Notes under the pieces: model-generated
Databases searched by the model: none
What the model saw: only the letters and a program-made list of their open reading frames with translations
Told to the model about the DNA's origin: nothing
Program-made: the position numbers and the translations under genes
In this document: positions 1-8,133 of the stretch, one piece after another
Position numbering within the stretch: the stretch's first letter is position 1
Layout of the letters: every line of letters begins with the position of its first letter
NCBI GenBank assembly: GCA_019751935.1
Contig: JAIEMR010000164.1
Location: 1-20,244 of the forward strand
DNA length: 20,244 nt
Direction of reading: 5' to 3'
Origin: Alphaproteobacteria bacterium
GTDB taxonomy: Bacteria; Pseudomonadota; Alphaproteobacteria; Paracaedibacterales; CAIULA01

Positions 1-102
1 CATCTTTATTCCCATCTTTTGCTAATCTTCCAAATAATAATCTTCTAATAATAATTATGACCTTCCACCTCTTGTTCCTGTTTCATTTTTATTACCTTAG
101 AA

Positions 103-897
103 TTACTTTTCTTTTATCTCTTTTTCTTCTTTTTTTATCTCCACATATCGTTTTACCCAACTGGAAATCACTTCAGCTACGTAAAAGGCATCTTTTTTAC
201 CGGTGATCAAATGATCGGCACCATCAAGGCTGACAAAGCTTTTTGGATGATGTGCCTTATGGTACAAAGAGGCAGCATTTTCAATAGTAACAATTAAATC
301 CTGAGGGGAATGCAATAGCAATAAGGGCTTGTGTAGCAACCTCACTTCGTCCTCTAAATTATGAGCTTCCAGGTCATCAATAAATTGTTTTTTTATTTTA
401 AACGGCCTTCCTCCAATGGATAGCGTCGCCTCTCCTTTTGCAGCAATGGCGTTCTCCAAACCACCAAAAAGTTTGGTCACATGCTTTACGTAAGAGGGCG
501 CACCAATTGAAACCACTGCCTGTATATTGGGCAGCATGTTTGCGGCAATAATCACGGCTGCACCGCCAAGAGAATGCCCTATTAATATAGTTGGTGCAAT
601 ATAATTTTCTGTCAGGAATTCGTTGACCGCTACAATATCAGAAATGTTATTGGAAAAAGTAGTTTCACTAAAATCTCCCTCACTGTGTCCAAGTCCGGTG
701 AAATCAAAATTTAACACACTGATTCCCTGGCTGGTCAGTTCCGATGAAATGTTCCTGACGACAGCAAAGCTCGACGAACAGGTAAAACAATGTGCAAAGA
801 TGGCGATGTTGTTAATTTTTCCATTTACTGGTGTTATTAACTGAGCAGCCAAAGCTTCTCCGTTCTTGTTTTTTATATGTAATTCTGTTTTTTTCAT
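103..897 (-). CDS. Alpha/beta hydrolase (family often fused to OsmC)
   Basis: This is a 264-residue serine alpha/beta hydrolase, probably cytoplasmic since no signal peptide is visible. The nucleophile elbow GHSLG is at residues 107-111 (Ser109). The likely acid is Asp200 (in HSPQDLIV) and the base is His229 (in GADHL). The early AHCFTC segment (35-40) and the short cap resemble the hydrolase half of bifunctional alpha/beta hydrolase/OsmC proteins, but no OsmC domain follows here; the C-terminus is a Lys/Glu-rich tail. The start codon lies one base after the stop of the preceding small gene, so the two are almost certainly co-transcribed. OsmC proteins reduce organic hydroperoxides, so a stress role fits the neighbourhood, but the substrate cannot be read from sequence. 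Confidence 0.85.
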   Translation of the reverse strand: MKKTELHIKNKNGEALAAQLITPVNGKINNIAIFAHCFTCSSSFAVVRNISSELTSQGISVLNFDFTGLGHSEGDFSETTFSNNISDIVAVNEFLTENYIAPTILIGHSLGGAAVIIAANMLPNIQAVVSIGAPSYVKHVTKLFGGLENAIAAKGEATLSIGGRPFKIKKQFIDDLEAHNLEDEVRLLHKPLLLLHSPQDLIVTIENAASLYHKAHHPKSFVSLDGADHLITGKKDAFYVAEVISSWVKRYVEIKKEEKEIKEK

Positions 898-898
898 T

Positions 899-1120
899 TT
901 AGTATAAGTTATATCCTTTTAAACCAAATTCCACTGAACTGACAGCTCTGATGTTTTTAATTACACCGTTCTCCGTAAAGTCCATTTCCATGTCAACATT
1001 GAAAGATTTAAGTAAATAATTTGTTTCGGTATGCTCACAGTACAAACAATCTTTATCTAAAGTAAAGTCTGTCGTATAGCCCTCTTCGATTAGTTTTTTA
1101 ATTATAGTTTCTTTATTCAT
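899..1120 (-). CDS. Small conserved protein of unknown function
   Basis: This 73-residue protein has no membrane segment or signal peptide. The segment YTTDFTLDKDCLYC (residues 15-28) and the later VSSVEFGLKGYNLY resemble a family of roughly 100-residue Bacteroidota proteins that databases often mislabel as phosphoribosylpyrophosphate synthetase; it is far too short to be that enzyme. Two cysteines (Cys25, Cys28) form a CxxC pair. It sits one base upstream of the hydrolase and 121 bases after the DUF2007 gene, with a hairpin in that gap. The family assignment is from memory of similar sequences and is moderate; the function is unknown. Confidence 0.6.
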   Translation of the reverse strand: MNKETIIKKLIEEGYTTDFTLDKDCLYCEHTETNYLLKSFNVDMEMDFTENGVIKNIRAVSSVEFGLKGYNLY

Positions 1121-1215
1121 TTTAATATTTAATGCTAAAAATTATATAAACACAAAATGGTTGATTTTAAGCTTACATGGCGAATTAATCCAGTTCAATA
1201 AAAATAACTGTTAGC

Positions 1216-1253
1216 AAAAGCTAAGTTGTCAATAACTGATCTTAGCTTTTTTT
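1216..1253. terminator. Hairpin with T-tract after the DUF2007 gene
   Basis: A perfect 10-base inverted repeat (AAAAGCTAAG at 1216-1225, CTTAGCTTTT at 1241-1250) with a 15-base loop spans the stop codon of the minus-strand DUF2007 gene. The T run is longer on the plus strand (1247-1253), but the A/T-rich arms also give four Ts on the minus strand. It may attenuate the minus-strand operon between the DUF2007 gene and the last two genes. Confidence 0.5.
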
Positions 1254-1478
1254 ATCTAAATTCAGGTTTCCTTTTTCATAGTCCTCAAGGAGTTGGGTGG
1301 CATTTTCAAAGTCCTCAGCCCTAACCTGAAGTATTGCAGGATTAACGCCTCCCGGAGTGATAACTGGCTCAATATTCGACATCGCTTCATTTAACAAAAA
1401 CGAATCAATTTTATTGTTGTTCAATAAGCTTTTAATGTTCATTGCCTCGAGGTAAGTACCTGTAAAAATATTTTTCAT
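1242..1478 (-). CDS. DUF2007 putative signal-transducing protein
   Basis: This is a 78-residue protein of the DUF2007 type, a small ferredoxin-like fold found alone or fused to other domains in many bacteria. The opening IFTGTYLEAMNIKSLLNNNKI, in which a sequence element selects between two subunits or copies, and the central loop with PGGVNPAILQVRAEDFENA are typical. The name 'signal transducing' is a database label without experimental weight. It starts 17 bases after the egtB stop codon, so it belongs to that operon. The stop codon is embedded in a hairpin. Confidence 0.7.
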   Translation of the reverse strand: MKNIFTGTYLEAMNIKSLLNNNKIDSFLLNEAMSNIEPVITPGGVNPAILQVRAEDFENATQLLEDYEKGNLNLDKKS

Positions 1479-1495
1479 TGTCTTTTCTTTTTTGT

Positions 1496-2668
1496 TTATT
1501 GATTATTGAATGCGGAATCAGTTTTGTTTTGCTTTACCAGTCTAATACCGCAATATTGCCAGCGCATATTGGGATGGAAAAAATTTCTATAAGTTTTTCT
1601 ACTGTGGTTTATGGGCGTAGCAACCGATGCGCCCCTTAAAACCATTGTATTGACCATAAATTTCCCGTTATATTCGCCAAGCGCACCTGGAGCCTTTTTG
1701 AAATTAGGATAAGGCAGGTAAGCACTGTTGGTCCATTCCCAAAGTTGTCCCCAACTAAATTGATCGGAAGCAATTTCCCATTCAAATTCTGTTGGCAGTC
1801 GCATTTCCTTATATTCGGCAAAAGCAAAAGCTTCATAAAAACTAATATGGTTTATGGGTTCTGACAAGTTTACTTTTTGCAATCCGTCTAAATCATATTT
1901 AAACCATTCCCCATCAATCTTATGCCAATATAAAGGTGCTTCAATTTTATTGTTATTCACCCAATGCCAGCCTTCATCATGCCATAAATTAAAATTGGTA
2001 TATCCACCATCATCAATGAACGCTATAAATTCAGCGTTTGTCACTAATCGATTGGAGATTTCAAACTCGTTTAGATACACTTTATGTACACCCAGTTCAT
2101 TGTCAAAACTGAAACCCTCTGCCTGATGGCCAATAGTGTAAACACCTTCGCGGATTTTAATGAATTCACTCTTTTTAGCTTGATCAGTCAATCGATACGA
2201 ATCACCATAAACCGGGAAAGTGGGCTGATTACCAAAAATATATTTTATATCATATATAAAAAGCTCTTGGTGTTGCTGTTCGTGATTAATGCCAATTTCA
2301 ACCAGCTCTGAAAGTTTTTCATCAAAATTGATGGAAAGTAACGTTTCCATCGCATCAGTAACATGCTTTCGATACTTGTAAACTTCTTCCACGGATGGTC
2401 TGGTCATTAATCCCCTTTCTGGCCTCAAAACCCGATCCCCAACAGTATTGTAATAACTGTTGAACAGATAGGAGAAATCAGGATTATAAACCGTATAGCC
2501 TTTCAGATATTTTGTTAAAATAAATTCTTCCCAAAACCAATTAGTGTGTGCTAAGTGCCATTTTGGCGGCGAAACAAATTCCGAAGGTTGCAGCGAATAA
2601 TCTTCAATCAGTAAAGGCTTACACAAATCCTCAGATTTTTTCCTGATTTCAATAAATCTATTTTTCAT
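1496..2668 (-). CDS. egtB: EgtB-like non-haem iron sulfoxide synthase
   Basis: This 390-residue protein has the two domains of ergothioneine-pathway sulfoxide synthases. The N-terminal DinB-like domain carries the iron ligands: His41 in WHLAHTNWFWE and the HX3HXE motif His129-His133-Glu135. The C-terminal FGE/sulfatase-modifying domain starts near residue 167 and contains RLPTEFEWE (290-298), LWEWTNSAYLPYP (309-321) and the conserved GALGEYNGKFMVN stretch (328-340). The family joins a thiol (cysteine or gamma-glutamylcysteine) to hercynine in an oxygen-dependent reaction. No egtD methyltransferase, which makes hercynine, is present in the window, so the pathway must be completed elsewhere or the substrate differs. 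It lies 51 bases after the DUF427 gene and 17 before the DUF2007 gene. Confidence 0.85.
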   Translation of the reverse strand: MKNRFIEIRKKSEDLCKPLLIEDYSLQPSEFVSPPKWHLAHTNWFWEEFILTKYLKGYTVYNPDFSYLFNSYYNTVGDRVLRPERGLMTRPSVEEVYKYRKHVTDAMETLLSINFDEKLSELVEIGINHEQQHQELFIYDIKYIFGNQPTFPVYGDSYRLTDQAKKSEFIKIREGVYTIGHQAEGFSFDNELGVHKVYLNEFEISNRLVTNAEFIAFIDDGGYTNFNLWHDEGWHWVNNNKIEAPLYWHKIDGEWFKYDLDGLQKVNLSEPINHISFYEAFAFAEYKEMRLPTEFEWEIASDQFSWGQLWEWTNSAYLPYPNFKKAPGALGEYNGKFMVNTMVLRGASVATPINHSRKTYRNFFHPNMRWQYCGIRLVKQNKTDSAFNNQ

Positions 2669-2719
2669 TGTTTTAATTATGGACTCTAATTTACTTCTAA
2701 TTTAGGAAAATATAGCAAC

Positions 2720-3001
2720 CTATTCAGTTATTTCAATTCCTTTCCAAAAGGCTACATAATCTTTTATTTCCTTCGCTTTATCAGAAGGATTGGGATAAAA
2801 CCAGGCCGCATCCTTATTGGTCGTGCCATTTACTTCAATCGTGTTATAAGATGCAGCACCTTTCCACGGACAGGTAGAATGTGTAGTGCTTTTTCTGAAA
2901 AAATCTTTTTTCAAACTGCCTGGTGGAAAATAGTGATTTCCTTCAATAACAATCGTCTCGTTGCTTTCGGCAATTATTTCGCCGTTATATATTGCTTTCA
3001 T
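2720..3001 (-). CDS. DUF427 domain protein
   Basis: This 93-residue protein matches the compact beta-rich DUF427 family. The diagnostic segments are the early ES-T-V-EGNHYFPP (13-27), STHSTCPWKGAASY (about 39-53, with the invariant-looking T-CPWKG) and AAWFYPNPSDKAKEIKDYVAFW (66-86). The family is widespread, has no established enzymatic role known to me, and is often encoded near redox or stress genes. It starts 2 bases after the stop of the GreA-like gene and is followed 51 bases on by egtB, so it should be part of the same transcript. Start and family are solid; function is unknown. Confidence 0.8.
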   Translation of the reverse strand: MKAIYNGEIIAESNETIVIEGNHYFPPGSLKKDFFRKSTTHSTCPWKGAASYNTIEVNGTTNKDAAWFYPNPSDKAKEIKDYVAFWKGIEITE

Positions 3002-3003
3002 AA

Positions 3004-3447
3004 TTAGTATATCTCTTCAATTTTAAAATCATTGTTGTTAAAACTACACATATCTCCTTTTTTCTTGCCCATCATACATTGGTATATTGGTGCTTTGGTC
3101 GAAATACTAAGAAAGTCCTTTCCATCAAATTTAAAATTACCATCGGCAGTTGCAATAACTAAATATCGATTGTTCACTTTTATAACAGCTCCCGGTTCTA
3201 CAACATCAGATGGGTCAAAACTTAATGCTTCAATTGCTTCAAGGTGGTCGTGGTGGTCATGAACCTGCTCGTCCAATTTTTTTCTTAGCCTTTCTTCTTG
3301 TCTATGGTGTGATTGGTCATCCTGATCAATAACATCATTCCTGTTCAACATGGTACCATTTACAAACTCCAGCAGTTTTTCTTCTGTGTTTTCAATAGTT
3401 TGGTTTTCGTTTTCAATCAGAAACTTTTTTAGTTCTTTTTTGTTCAT
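3004..3447 (-). CDS. GreA/GreB C-terminal-domain protein
   Basis: This 147-residue protein ends in the FKBP-like C-terminal domain of GreA/GreB transcript-cleavage factors (about 82-147): EPGAVIKVNNRYLVIA, then STKAPIYQCMMGKKKGD and the terminal FKIEEIY. It lacks the usual GreA N-terminal coiled-coil sequence. Instead residues 40-72 are acidic and His-rich (a cluster reading VHDHHDHLEAIEAL), possibly a short coiled coil or metal-binding stretch. Such stand-alone versions are common in Bacteroidota and probably touch the RNA polymerase secondary channel, but transcript cleavage cannot be assumed. It lies 56 bases downstream of dsbD and 2 bases upstream of the DUF427 gene. Confidence 0.75.
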   Translation of the reverse strand: MNKKELKKFLIENENQTIENTEEKLLEFVNGTMLNRNDVIDQDDQSHHRQEERLRKKLDEQVHDHHDHLEAIEALSFDPSDVVEPGAVIKVNNRYLVIATADGNFKFDGKDFLSISTKAPIYQCMMGKKKGDMCSFNNNDFKIEEIY

Positions 3448-3503
3448 AATAATGTTTTTATAATTGATTTTTAAGTCCTTGATTCATTAAATCATCTTAA
3501 TTT

Positions 3504-5567
3504 CTAACGTCTTTTAAAATTTGAAATGCCTTCCTTAAGCCATTGCAGGTATTCTTCGGTACTGACATAGCTTATTGTAGGTTTTGAACCATTCAGGTTA
3601 TTGCCCTTCATGTCTATAACCACATATAAAGGTTGTGTATTGGTTTTGTATTTTGAGATCATAAAATCCGTCCATTTGTCACCAACAGTTTCTATTTTAT
3701 CGCCTGCAGGAGTTACAAATTGCGCTTCTTTCGGCAGTTCCCGTTTATCATCAACATAAAGGGAAATCAGAACCAGATCATTCTTTAAGATTGATAAAAC
3801 AGCTGGATCTGACCAGACATTGTTTTCCATTTTCCTGCAGTTAACACAGGCATAACCCGTAAAATCAAGCAGGATTGGTTTATTGATTGCGCTTGCGTAA
3901 GCCAGTCCGTCTTCATAGTCATGAAACACCATAATTCCGTGGGGACCCAACTCAGCGCCTACAGGCAGGTTGTTTGTTGATACTCCAGTTGCACTTGAGA
4001 CTGAACCTCCAACTCCAAAAGGGCTTTCACTATAGGTAGGCGGCGGCGGAAAAGCACTGATTAATTTTAATGGTGCTCCCCAAAGTCCCGGAATCAGATA
4101 CAAAGTAAATACAAGCGTCAGCAGTCCTAAATATAATCTTCCAACCGAAATATGCGGCAGCAGGCCATCATGCGGCAATGCAATTTTTCCAAATAAATAA
4201 AGCGTAAGGGCTGCGAAAATGGCAATCCAGATCGCAATAAAAACTTCCCTTTCGAGAAAATGCAACTGCAATACTAAATCAGCATTAGACAGGAATTTGA
4301 AAGCTAAGGCCAATTCTAAAAATCCAAGGACAACTTTAACAGTATTAAGCCATCCACCAGATTTTGGCAATGAGGTCAACCAGCCCGGAAACAGCGCAAA
4401 CAGCATGAATGGCAGGGCCAATGCTGATGAAAAACCAAGCATTCCTACGACAGGAGCAATCCCGCCGTTAGAAGCCGCTTCCACCAATAAAGTTCCAACA
4501 ATCGGCCCCGTACACGAAAACGATACAATCGCCAAAACCAATGCCATAAACAATATTCCAATCAATCCTCCCTTGCCCGCTCGCTGATCCGCTTTATTTG
4601 CCCATGAATTCGGAAGCATTATTTCAAATGCGCCTAAAAATGAGGAGGCAAAAACAATCAATATCACAAAGAAGACTAAATTAAACCACACATTCGTTGA
4701 CAAGGCATTCAATGCATCCGCTCCAAAAATCTTCGTCACAATCAATCCTAACAGTACATAGATTGTAATAATTGAAAGCCCATAAAAAATGACATTCCGA
4801 ATTCCTTTAACCCTGTTGTTGCTTTGCTTGGTAAAAAAACTTACCGTCAATGGGATCATCGGAAAAACGCAGGGTGTCAGCAACGCGGCGAAGCCGGAAA
4901 TAAAAGCAATAAAAAAGATTGACCACAAGCTTCTGGCAGGATTTGGTGCTGGTACATCACCTTTGGTTTCTCCGGCATCAGCATTGGTTTGCACGGGTTG
5001 TTTTTGGGCAGCTATGGATGCGTTTTCAGTGTCATCGCCTACAGCATTTACCCCGCCTAATTTTGATTGCACTGTTTCTGTAACGGGTGTTATCTTAAAA
5101 CTCGACGGAACAGTAAATGAGAATTTTGCATCCGAATTGATGCACACTTTTTTACAGACCTGGAAATCAAAATTAACTTCAACCGTCTTTAAGTCCGGAT
5201 TTATGATTTTAATTTCCTGTTCGATATGTGCCTTACCTTCAAAGAAAGTTTCATCAACTCCAAAAACCTCATTAAAAGCCGTCCTGGTTTTTCCTTCCTT
5301 AGCTATCCCTATTAATTCGTAATTTCCTTTTATATTTTTAAATACAATTTCTAAGGCAAGCGGTCCGCCTTCTGGTGTAAACTGCGAGTAAAGGTGCCAA
5401 TCCTTTTCAATTGTTCCGTCAAAAATCAATACGGCATTATTTCCCGCTTTTTTTTCAATTCTTGAAGTCCATTTTACGGGCTCCAAAATTTGGGCATCGC
5501 TTTTAGCAAAGGCAAAAAAGAAAAGCAGTAAAAATAAAATGGAGCGGCTCCCGATATTTTTCGGCAT
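3504..5567 (-). CDS. dsbD: DsbD thiol:disulfide interchange protein
   Basis: DsbD carries electrons from cytoplasmic thioredoxin across the inner membrane to periplasmic thiol proteins. All three modules are visible: an N-terminal periplasmic domain with Cys138/Cys142 (VCKKVC), a multi-helix membrane domain with the paired Cys233 (TPCVFPMIP) and Cys352 (SFSCTGPIVG), and a C-terminal thioredoxin domain with Cys574-Cys577 (YACVNCRK). The chosen start gives a classic signal peptide (PKNIGSR, then a Leu/Phe core, then AKSDA). The frame stays open upstream to tandem ATGs at 5597 and 5600 and an ATG at 5669; those would lengthen the leader. At about 690 residues it is longer than E. coli DsbD. It belongs to the operon that begins with ferritin. 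Confidence 0.92.
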   Translation of the reverse strand: MPKNIGSRSILFLLLFFFAFAKSDAQILEPVKWTSRIEKKAGNNAVLIFDGTIEKDWHLYSQFTPEGGPLALEIVFKNIKGNYELIGIAKEGKTRTAFNEVFGVDETFFEGKAHIEQEIKIINPDLKTVEVNFDFQVCKKVCINSDAKFSFTVPSSFKITPVTETVQSKLGGVNAVGDDTENASIAAQKQPVQTNADAGETKGDVPAPNPARSLWSIFFIAFISGFAALLTPCVFPMIPLTVSFFTKQSNNRVKGIRNVIFYGLSIITIYVLLGLIVTKIFGADALNALSTNVWFNLVFFVILIVFASSFLGAFEIMLPNSWANKADQRAGKGGLIGILFMALVLAIVSFSCTGPIVGTLLVEAASNGGIAPVVGMLGFSSALALPFMLFALFPGWLTSLPKSGGWLNTVKVVLGFLELALAFKFLSNADLVLQLHFLEREVFIAIWIAIFAALTLYLFGKIALPHDGLLPHISVGRLYLGLLTLVFTLYLIPGLWGAPLKLISAFPPPPTYSESPFGVGGSVSSATGVSTNNLPVGAELGPHGIMVFHDYEDGLAYASAINKPILLDFTGYACVNCRKMENNVWSDPAVLSILKNDLVLISLYVDDKRELPKEAQFVTPAGDKIETVGDKWTDFMISKYKTNTQPLYVVIDMKGNNLNGSKPTISYVSTEEYLQWLKEGISNFKRR

Positions 5568-5678
5568 TATCTTTTGAAAGCACCGATTAAGATTCATCAT
5601 TGTATTTCTATTTAAGTATTTTATTGGTAGTCTAAAATTTGAAATTCCCACCATTACGGATATCACCAATATTCTGGA

Positions 5679-6434
5679 TTATTGTGCTGGCAGCTCCTCC
5701 CTCAAAAAATGTCTTTTCAGTAGCTGCATTTTATCAAAAATTAAGGGAGGGTAGTTGCCGTGAGGTTCATTGCATTCATCGCAGGTCTCCAGTTTCAGAT
5801 TGGCAGACTCGTCGAGGTCTGTATAAGGGAATATACTGAAGATCAATTCGTGCTTCATAATATTCAAATAGAAATTCCTGTCGGTTTCTTCAATATTGGC
5901 TTCCTTTATCTTTTCAAAAATGTTTTCAGCTATCCTCAGTATGCTTAATATTTCGCGGACCCCGTCTTTTTGCAGCAACAGCTGATTATCGTGCAGATCA
6001 ATGTTCATGTTCTCAACATCATCTATAAAACATCGGATCGCTCTTTTGCCACTCAATATCTTTACTTCACCATCGGTTTCGAACTTGCTTTCGTAACTGA
6101 AGTTGCTGATATTGTTTCCTAAGATGGTGTACAGTTCATGAAGATGTTTAACGCTCCGCGCATGCATTTCCCTTCGCTCAGCCGCATCCACCTGCATTTG
6201 CACAATGTTATTGGCGGTTCTGCGCTCACGAAAAGCAAGAAAAAGCAATATCAGCCCCACAAGTTGAGCAATAGGGGCTGCAATTTCCCAAAATGCAGCA
6301 CCTATTTCTCCCACATTTTTAAGGTTTTTAATGTTAAGTATCGGAAATAGCACCGGTGTTGCAAACATTAAAATGGCTCCCACTATTAATAATGTTATTG
6401 CCAATTGATTTCCGGTTTTATTTTTTATTTTCAT
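5679..6434 (-). CDS. Two-helix membrane protein, abortive-infection-like
   Basis: This 251-residue protein has two N-terminal hydrophobic helices (about 11-31 and 47-68) followed by a charged linker and a soluble alpha-helical domain. The pattern in which a second helix preceded by FWEIAAPIAQLVGLILL is followed by a coiled-coil-like stretch, and a later RNFYLNIMKHELIFSIFPY (187-204), recalls the putative phage abortive infection (putAbiC) family, whose C-terminal part has a similar Y-I-R-x-L-S-x-E-L pattern. That match is by eye and weak. A CDEC pair (Cys218, Cys221) near the C-terminus could bind metal or form a disulfide. It starts 11 bases after the ferritin stop and precedes dsbD, so its expression is probably tied to the redox operon. 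Confidence 0.7.
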   Translation of the reverse strand: MKIKNKTGNQLAITLLIVGAILMFATPVLFPILNIKNLKNVGEIGAAFWEIAAPIAQLVGLILLFLAFRERRTANNIVQMQVDAAERREMHARSVKHLHELYTILGNNISNFSYESKFETDGEVKILSGKRAIRCFIDDVENMNIDLHDNQLLLQKDGVREILSILRIAENIFEKIKEANIEETDRNFYLNIMKHELIFSIFPYTDLDESANLKLETCDECNEPHGNYPPLIFDKMQLLKRHFLREELPAQ

Positions 6435-6445
6435 CTGTGTGATAG

Positions 6446-6970
6446 CTAAACTTCGTATTTTACTTTTGGCACCTGTTTGTCAATTTCCCAACAGCCTTTT
6501 CCTTCTTCACCAATAACATCAAATAAGTCAAGAATACGTCTCGCGATATATTCTTCCTGAACCTGCTCTTCCAAAAACCATTGTATGAACTGAAATGTAA
6601 CAAAGTCTTTTTGCTCGATACATTTTTCAGCCATATCGTTAAATAATTGTGTAACATGCATTTCCATCTGGAGGGTTTTTTCAAATAAACCACGCAAAGA
6701 CTGAAAATCTGTTGTAATGTTCACGATTTCGGGAGATATCGCCCGACTGCCACGGTCATTTAAATATTTGAATAGCTTCAACATATGTGTTCGCTCTTCT
6801 TCGGCTTGTTTTGCAAAAAAATCGGCACTACCATCATATCCTTTATCACCACACCAGGCAGACATCGCAAGATAAGTGGATGAAGCGTGGGCTTCTGTCT
6901 TGATTTGATTGTTTAATACTTTTTCAATTTCCGCTTTCATAGAGGTTTTTAAATTCGGTAGATCTTTCAT
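6446..6970 (-). CDS. ftnA: Bacterial non-haem ferritin
   Basis: Ferritin oxidises Fe(II) and stores iron in a 24-subunit shell, limiting Fenton chemistry. The 174-residue sequence keeps the ferroxidase ligands of E. coli FtnA at a constant offset of nine: Glu26, Glu59, His62, Glu103, Gln136, and Glu139 for the third-site residue; Tyr33 is also conserved. EEERTHM (57-63) and FLEEQVQEE (132-140) are the family signatures. A second ATG at codon 11 is possible; the first was kept because the predicted promoter (6999-7027) leaves a normal short leader of about 20 bases. No Shine-Dalgarno is seen. It is the first gene of a possible seven-gene operon running to the DUF2007 gene. Confidence 0.93.
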   Translation of the reverse strand: MKDLPNLKTSMKAEIEKVLNNQIKTEAHASSTYLAMSAWCGDKGYDGSADFFAKQAEEERTHMLKLFKYLNDRGSRAISPEIVNITTDFQSLRGLFEKTLQMEMHVTQLFNDMAEKCIEQKDFVTFQFIQWFLEEQVQEEYIARRILDLFDVIGEEGKGCWEIDKQVPKVKYEV

Positions 6971-6998
6971 AATTATTTATCAGTAATGGTTTTTAACG

Positions 6999-7027
6999 TA
7001 GTCGACAGAACAAACAAATCCTTACAA
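6999..7027 (-). promoter_or_regulatory. ECF-type promoter motif before ferritin
   Basis: On the minus strand TTGTAAGG (7020-7027) is followed after exactly 16 bases by GACTA (6999-7003). The same element with identical spacing occurs before three other units of this window. A start site about 7 bases past GACTA would leave a leader of about 22 bases before the ferritin ATG. It lies just beyond the rpiA terminator, as expected for the head of a new transcription unit. Confidence 0.7.
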
Positions 7028-7136
7028 TTTATTTTATTTAAATTAAAGTATACCGGAAACTCCTTCTTACTGCTGCAAAAAAAGAAGGTAAATATTGCTC
7101 AGGAATCTTACTATTTCCTTCACGTCATAATGGAGT

Positions 7137-7164
7137 AAAAAAAAAATTGCCTTAAAGGCAATTA
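7137..7164 (-). terminator. Intrinsic terminator after rpiA
   Basis: AATTGCC (7146-7152) and GGCAATT (7158-7164) form a 7-base-pair stem with a 5-base loop. Read on the minus strand the stem runs into a long uninterrupted T tract (complement of the A run 7137-7147). It lies about 95 bases beyond the rpiA stop and separates the sigma/anti-sigma/rpiA unit from the ferritin operon. Confidence 0.8.
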
Positions 7165-7258
7165 TTAAGATCGGTCAAGGCGCTTAAGAAATTATCATTG
7201 TTTATATGATCCTCAACCTGTAGATGGGTTAGTAGTAGGGGTTTTTAAGGAGATGTTA

Positions 7259-7957
7259 TCAGGCAACGATTATTTCTACAGACTGATTCTGAAAAAGGCC
7301 GCTTTCAATGACGCCCGTTATGCAATTAATTTTATTTTCCATGTCATTGCCAATAATGTCAAACCTTACGTCAAGTATCAGGTTGCCGTTTTCTGATATT
7401 ACAGGACCATCCTTTCCTTGGGCAGGTCTAAGCATGACTTCAATAGCACCAAGTGCTTTTAGGCTTGCTTCCGCATGCATCAGGGCAGTTGGAAAAACTT
7501 CAACGGGAATGGGAAATTTTGAGCCAAGCTTATCCACAAGCTTACTATTATCCACAATAATATAGTTGAGAGGACTTGCGCACATCATCAGCTTTTCTTT
7601 AAACATTGCTCCACCACGTCCCTTAATCAGGTAATTGTTGGGATCAACCTCATCAGCACCATCAAAATACCAGTCAGGTCGATGTTCATAGAGGCTTGTA
7701 ACAGGTACACTTAGCTTGCTGCATGACAACGCAATTTCAACAGAGGTTGGTATCGCTTGAATCTGTAACCTTTCGTTTTTTATTCTTTGGGAAATGGCCA
7801 ATAAGGCAAGATAAGAAGTAGATCCGGAACCCACGCCAATGATGTCACCACTTACAACTTTGGCAGCAATTTGTTCAGCTGCCTTTTGCTTACTTTCCAG
7901 GTTGGTTATTGCACCTGTCCAGGAGTGGTTTTTTAGTATATCGCTGTTCCAATCCAT
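7259..7957 (-). CDS. rpiA: Ribose-5-phosphate isomerase A
   Basis: RpiA interconverts ribose 5-phosphate and ribulose 5-phosphate in the pentose phosphate pathway. From the ATG at 7957 the protein has 232 residues, close to the family length. It carries the phosphate-binding GVGSGST (41-47), the catalytic DGADEVD (99-105), KGRGGAMFKEK (112-122) with Lys112 and Glu121 spaced as E. coli Lys94 and Glu103, and VDNSKLVDKLG (135-145). The open frame extends to 8062, but the extra 35 residues are hydrophobic and unlike the family, so the internal start is preferred. It follows the sigma/anti-sigma pair with a gap of about 175 bases and may be transcribed with it; the pentose phosphate pathway supplies NADPH for thioredoxin-dependent repair. 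Confidence 0.93.
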   Translation of the reverse strand: MDWNSDILKNHSWTGAITNLESKQKAAEQIAAKVVSGDIIGVGSGSTSYLALLAISQRIKNERLQIQAIPTSVEIALSCSKLSVPVTSLYEHRPDWYFDGADEVDPNNYLIKGRGGAMFKEKLMMCASPLNYIIVDNSKLVDKLGSKFPIPVEVFPTALMHAEASLKALGAIEVMLRPAQGKDGPVISENGNLILDVRFDIIGNDMENKINCITGVIESGLFQNQSVEIIVA

Positions 7958-8133
7958 AATGTCATAGATAAATTTTAAATGGCATTCTATCGCTATAAAC
8001 AGAAGTTTTATAGTCAAAATGATGTTAAAATAGAAATATTTTACCAATGCCATTTCCGACAAAATAAATACGCGGCTGTTGCTAAAGAAAACCGGAATTA
8101 CCGTGCAGGAACCAGTAAAGTAATTATCGGAAA

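Noticed and set aside
45..86. Minus-strand 13-codon frame at the left edge
   Set aside because: Too short, no recognisable motif, and the neighbouring frames have no start codon; bases 1-102 hold nothing I can support.
4789..5322. Plus-strand open frame of 177 codons
   Set aside because: It lies wholly inside dsbD on the opposite strand, and the dsbD translation has clear family motifs throughout; the plus frame has none.
7958..8062. Longer rpiA start
   Set aside because: The 35 extra residues are hydrophobic and unlike the RpiA N-terminus; the ATG at 7957 gives the normal family length.
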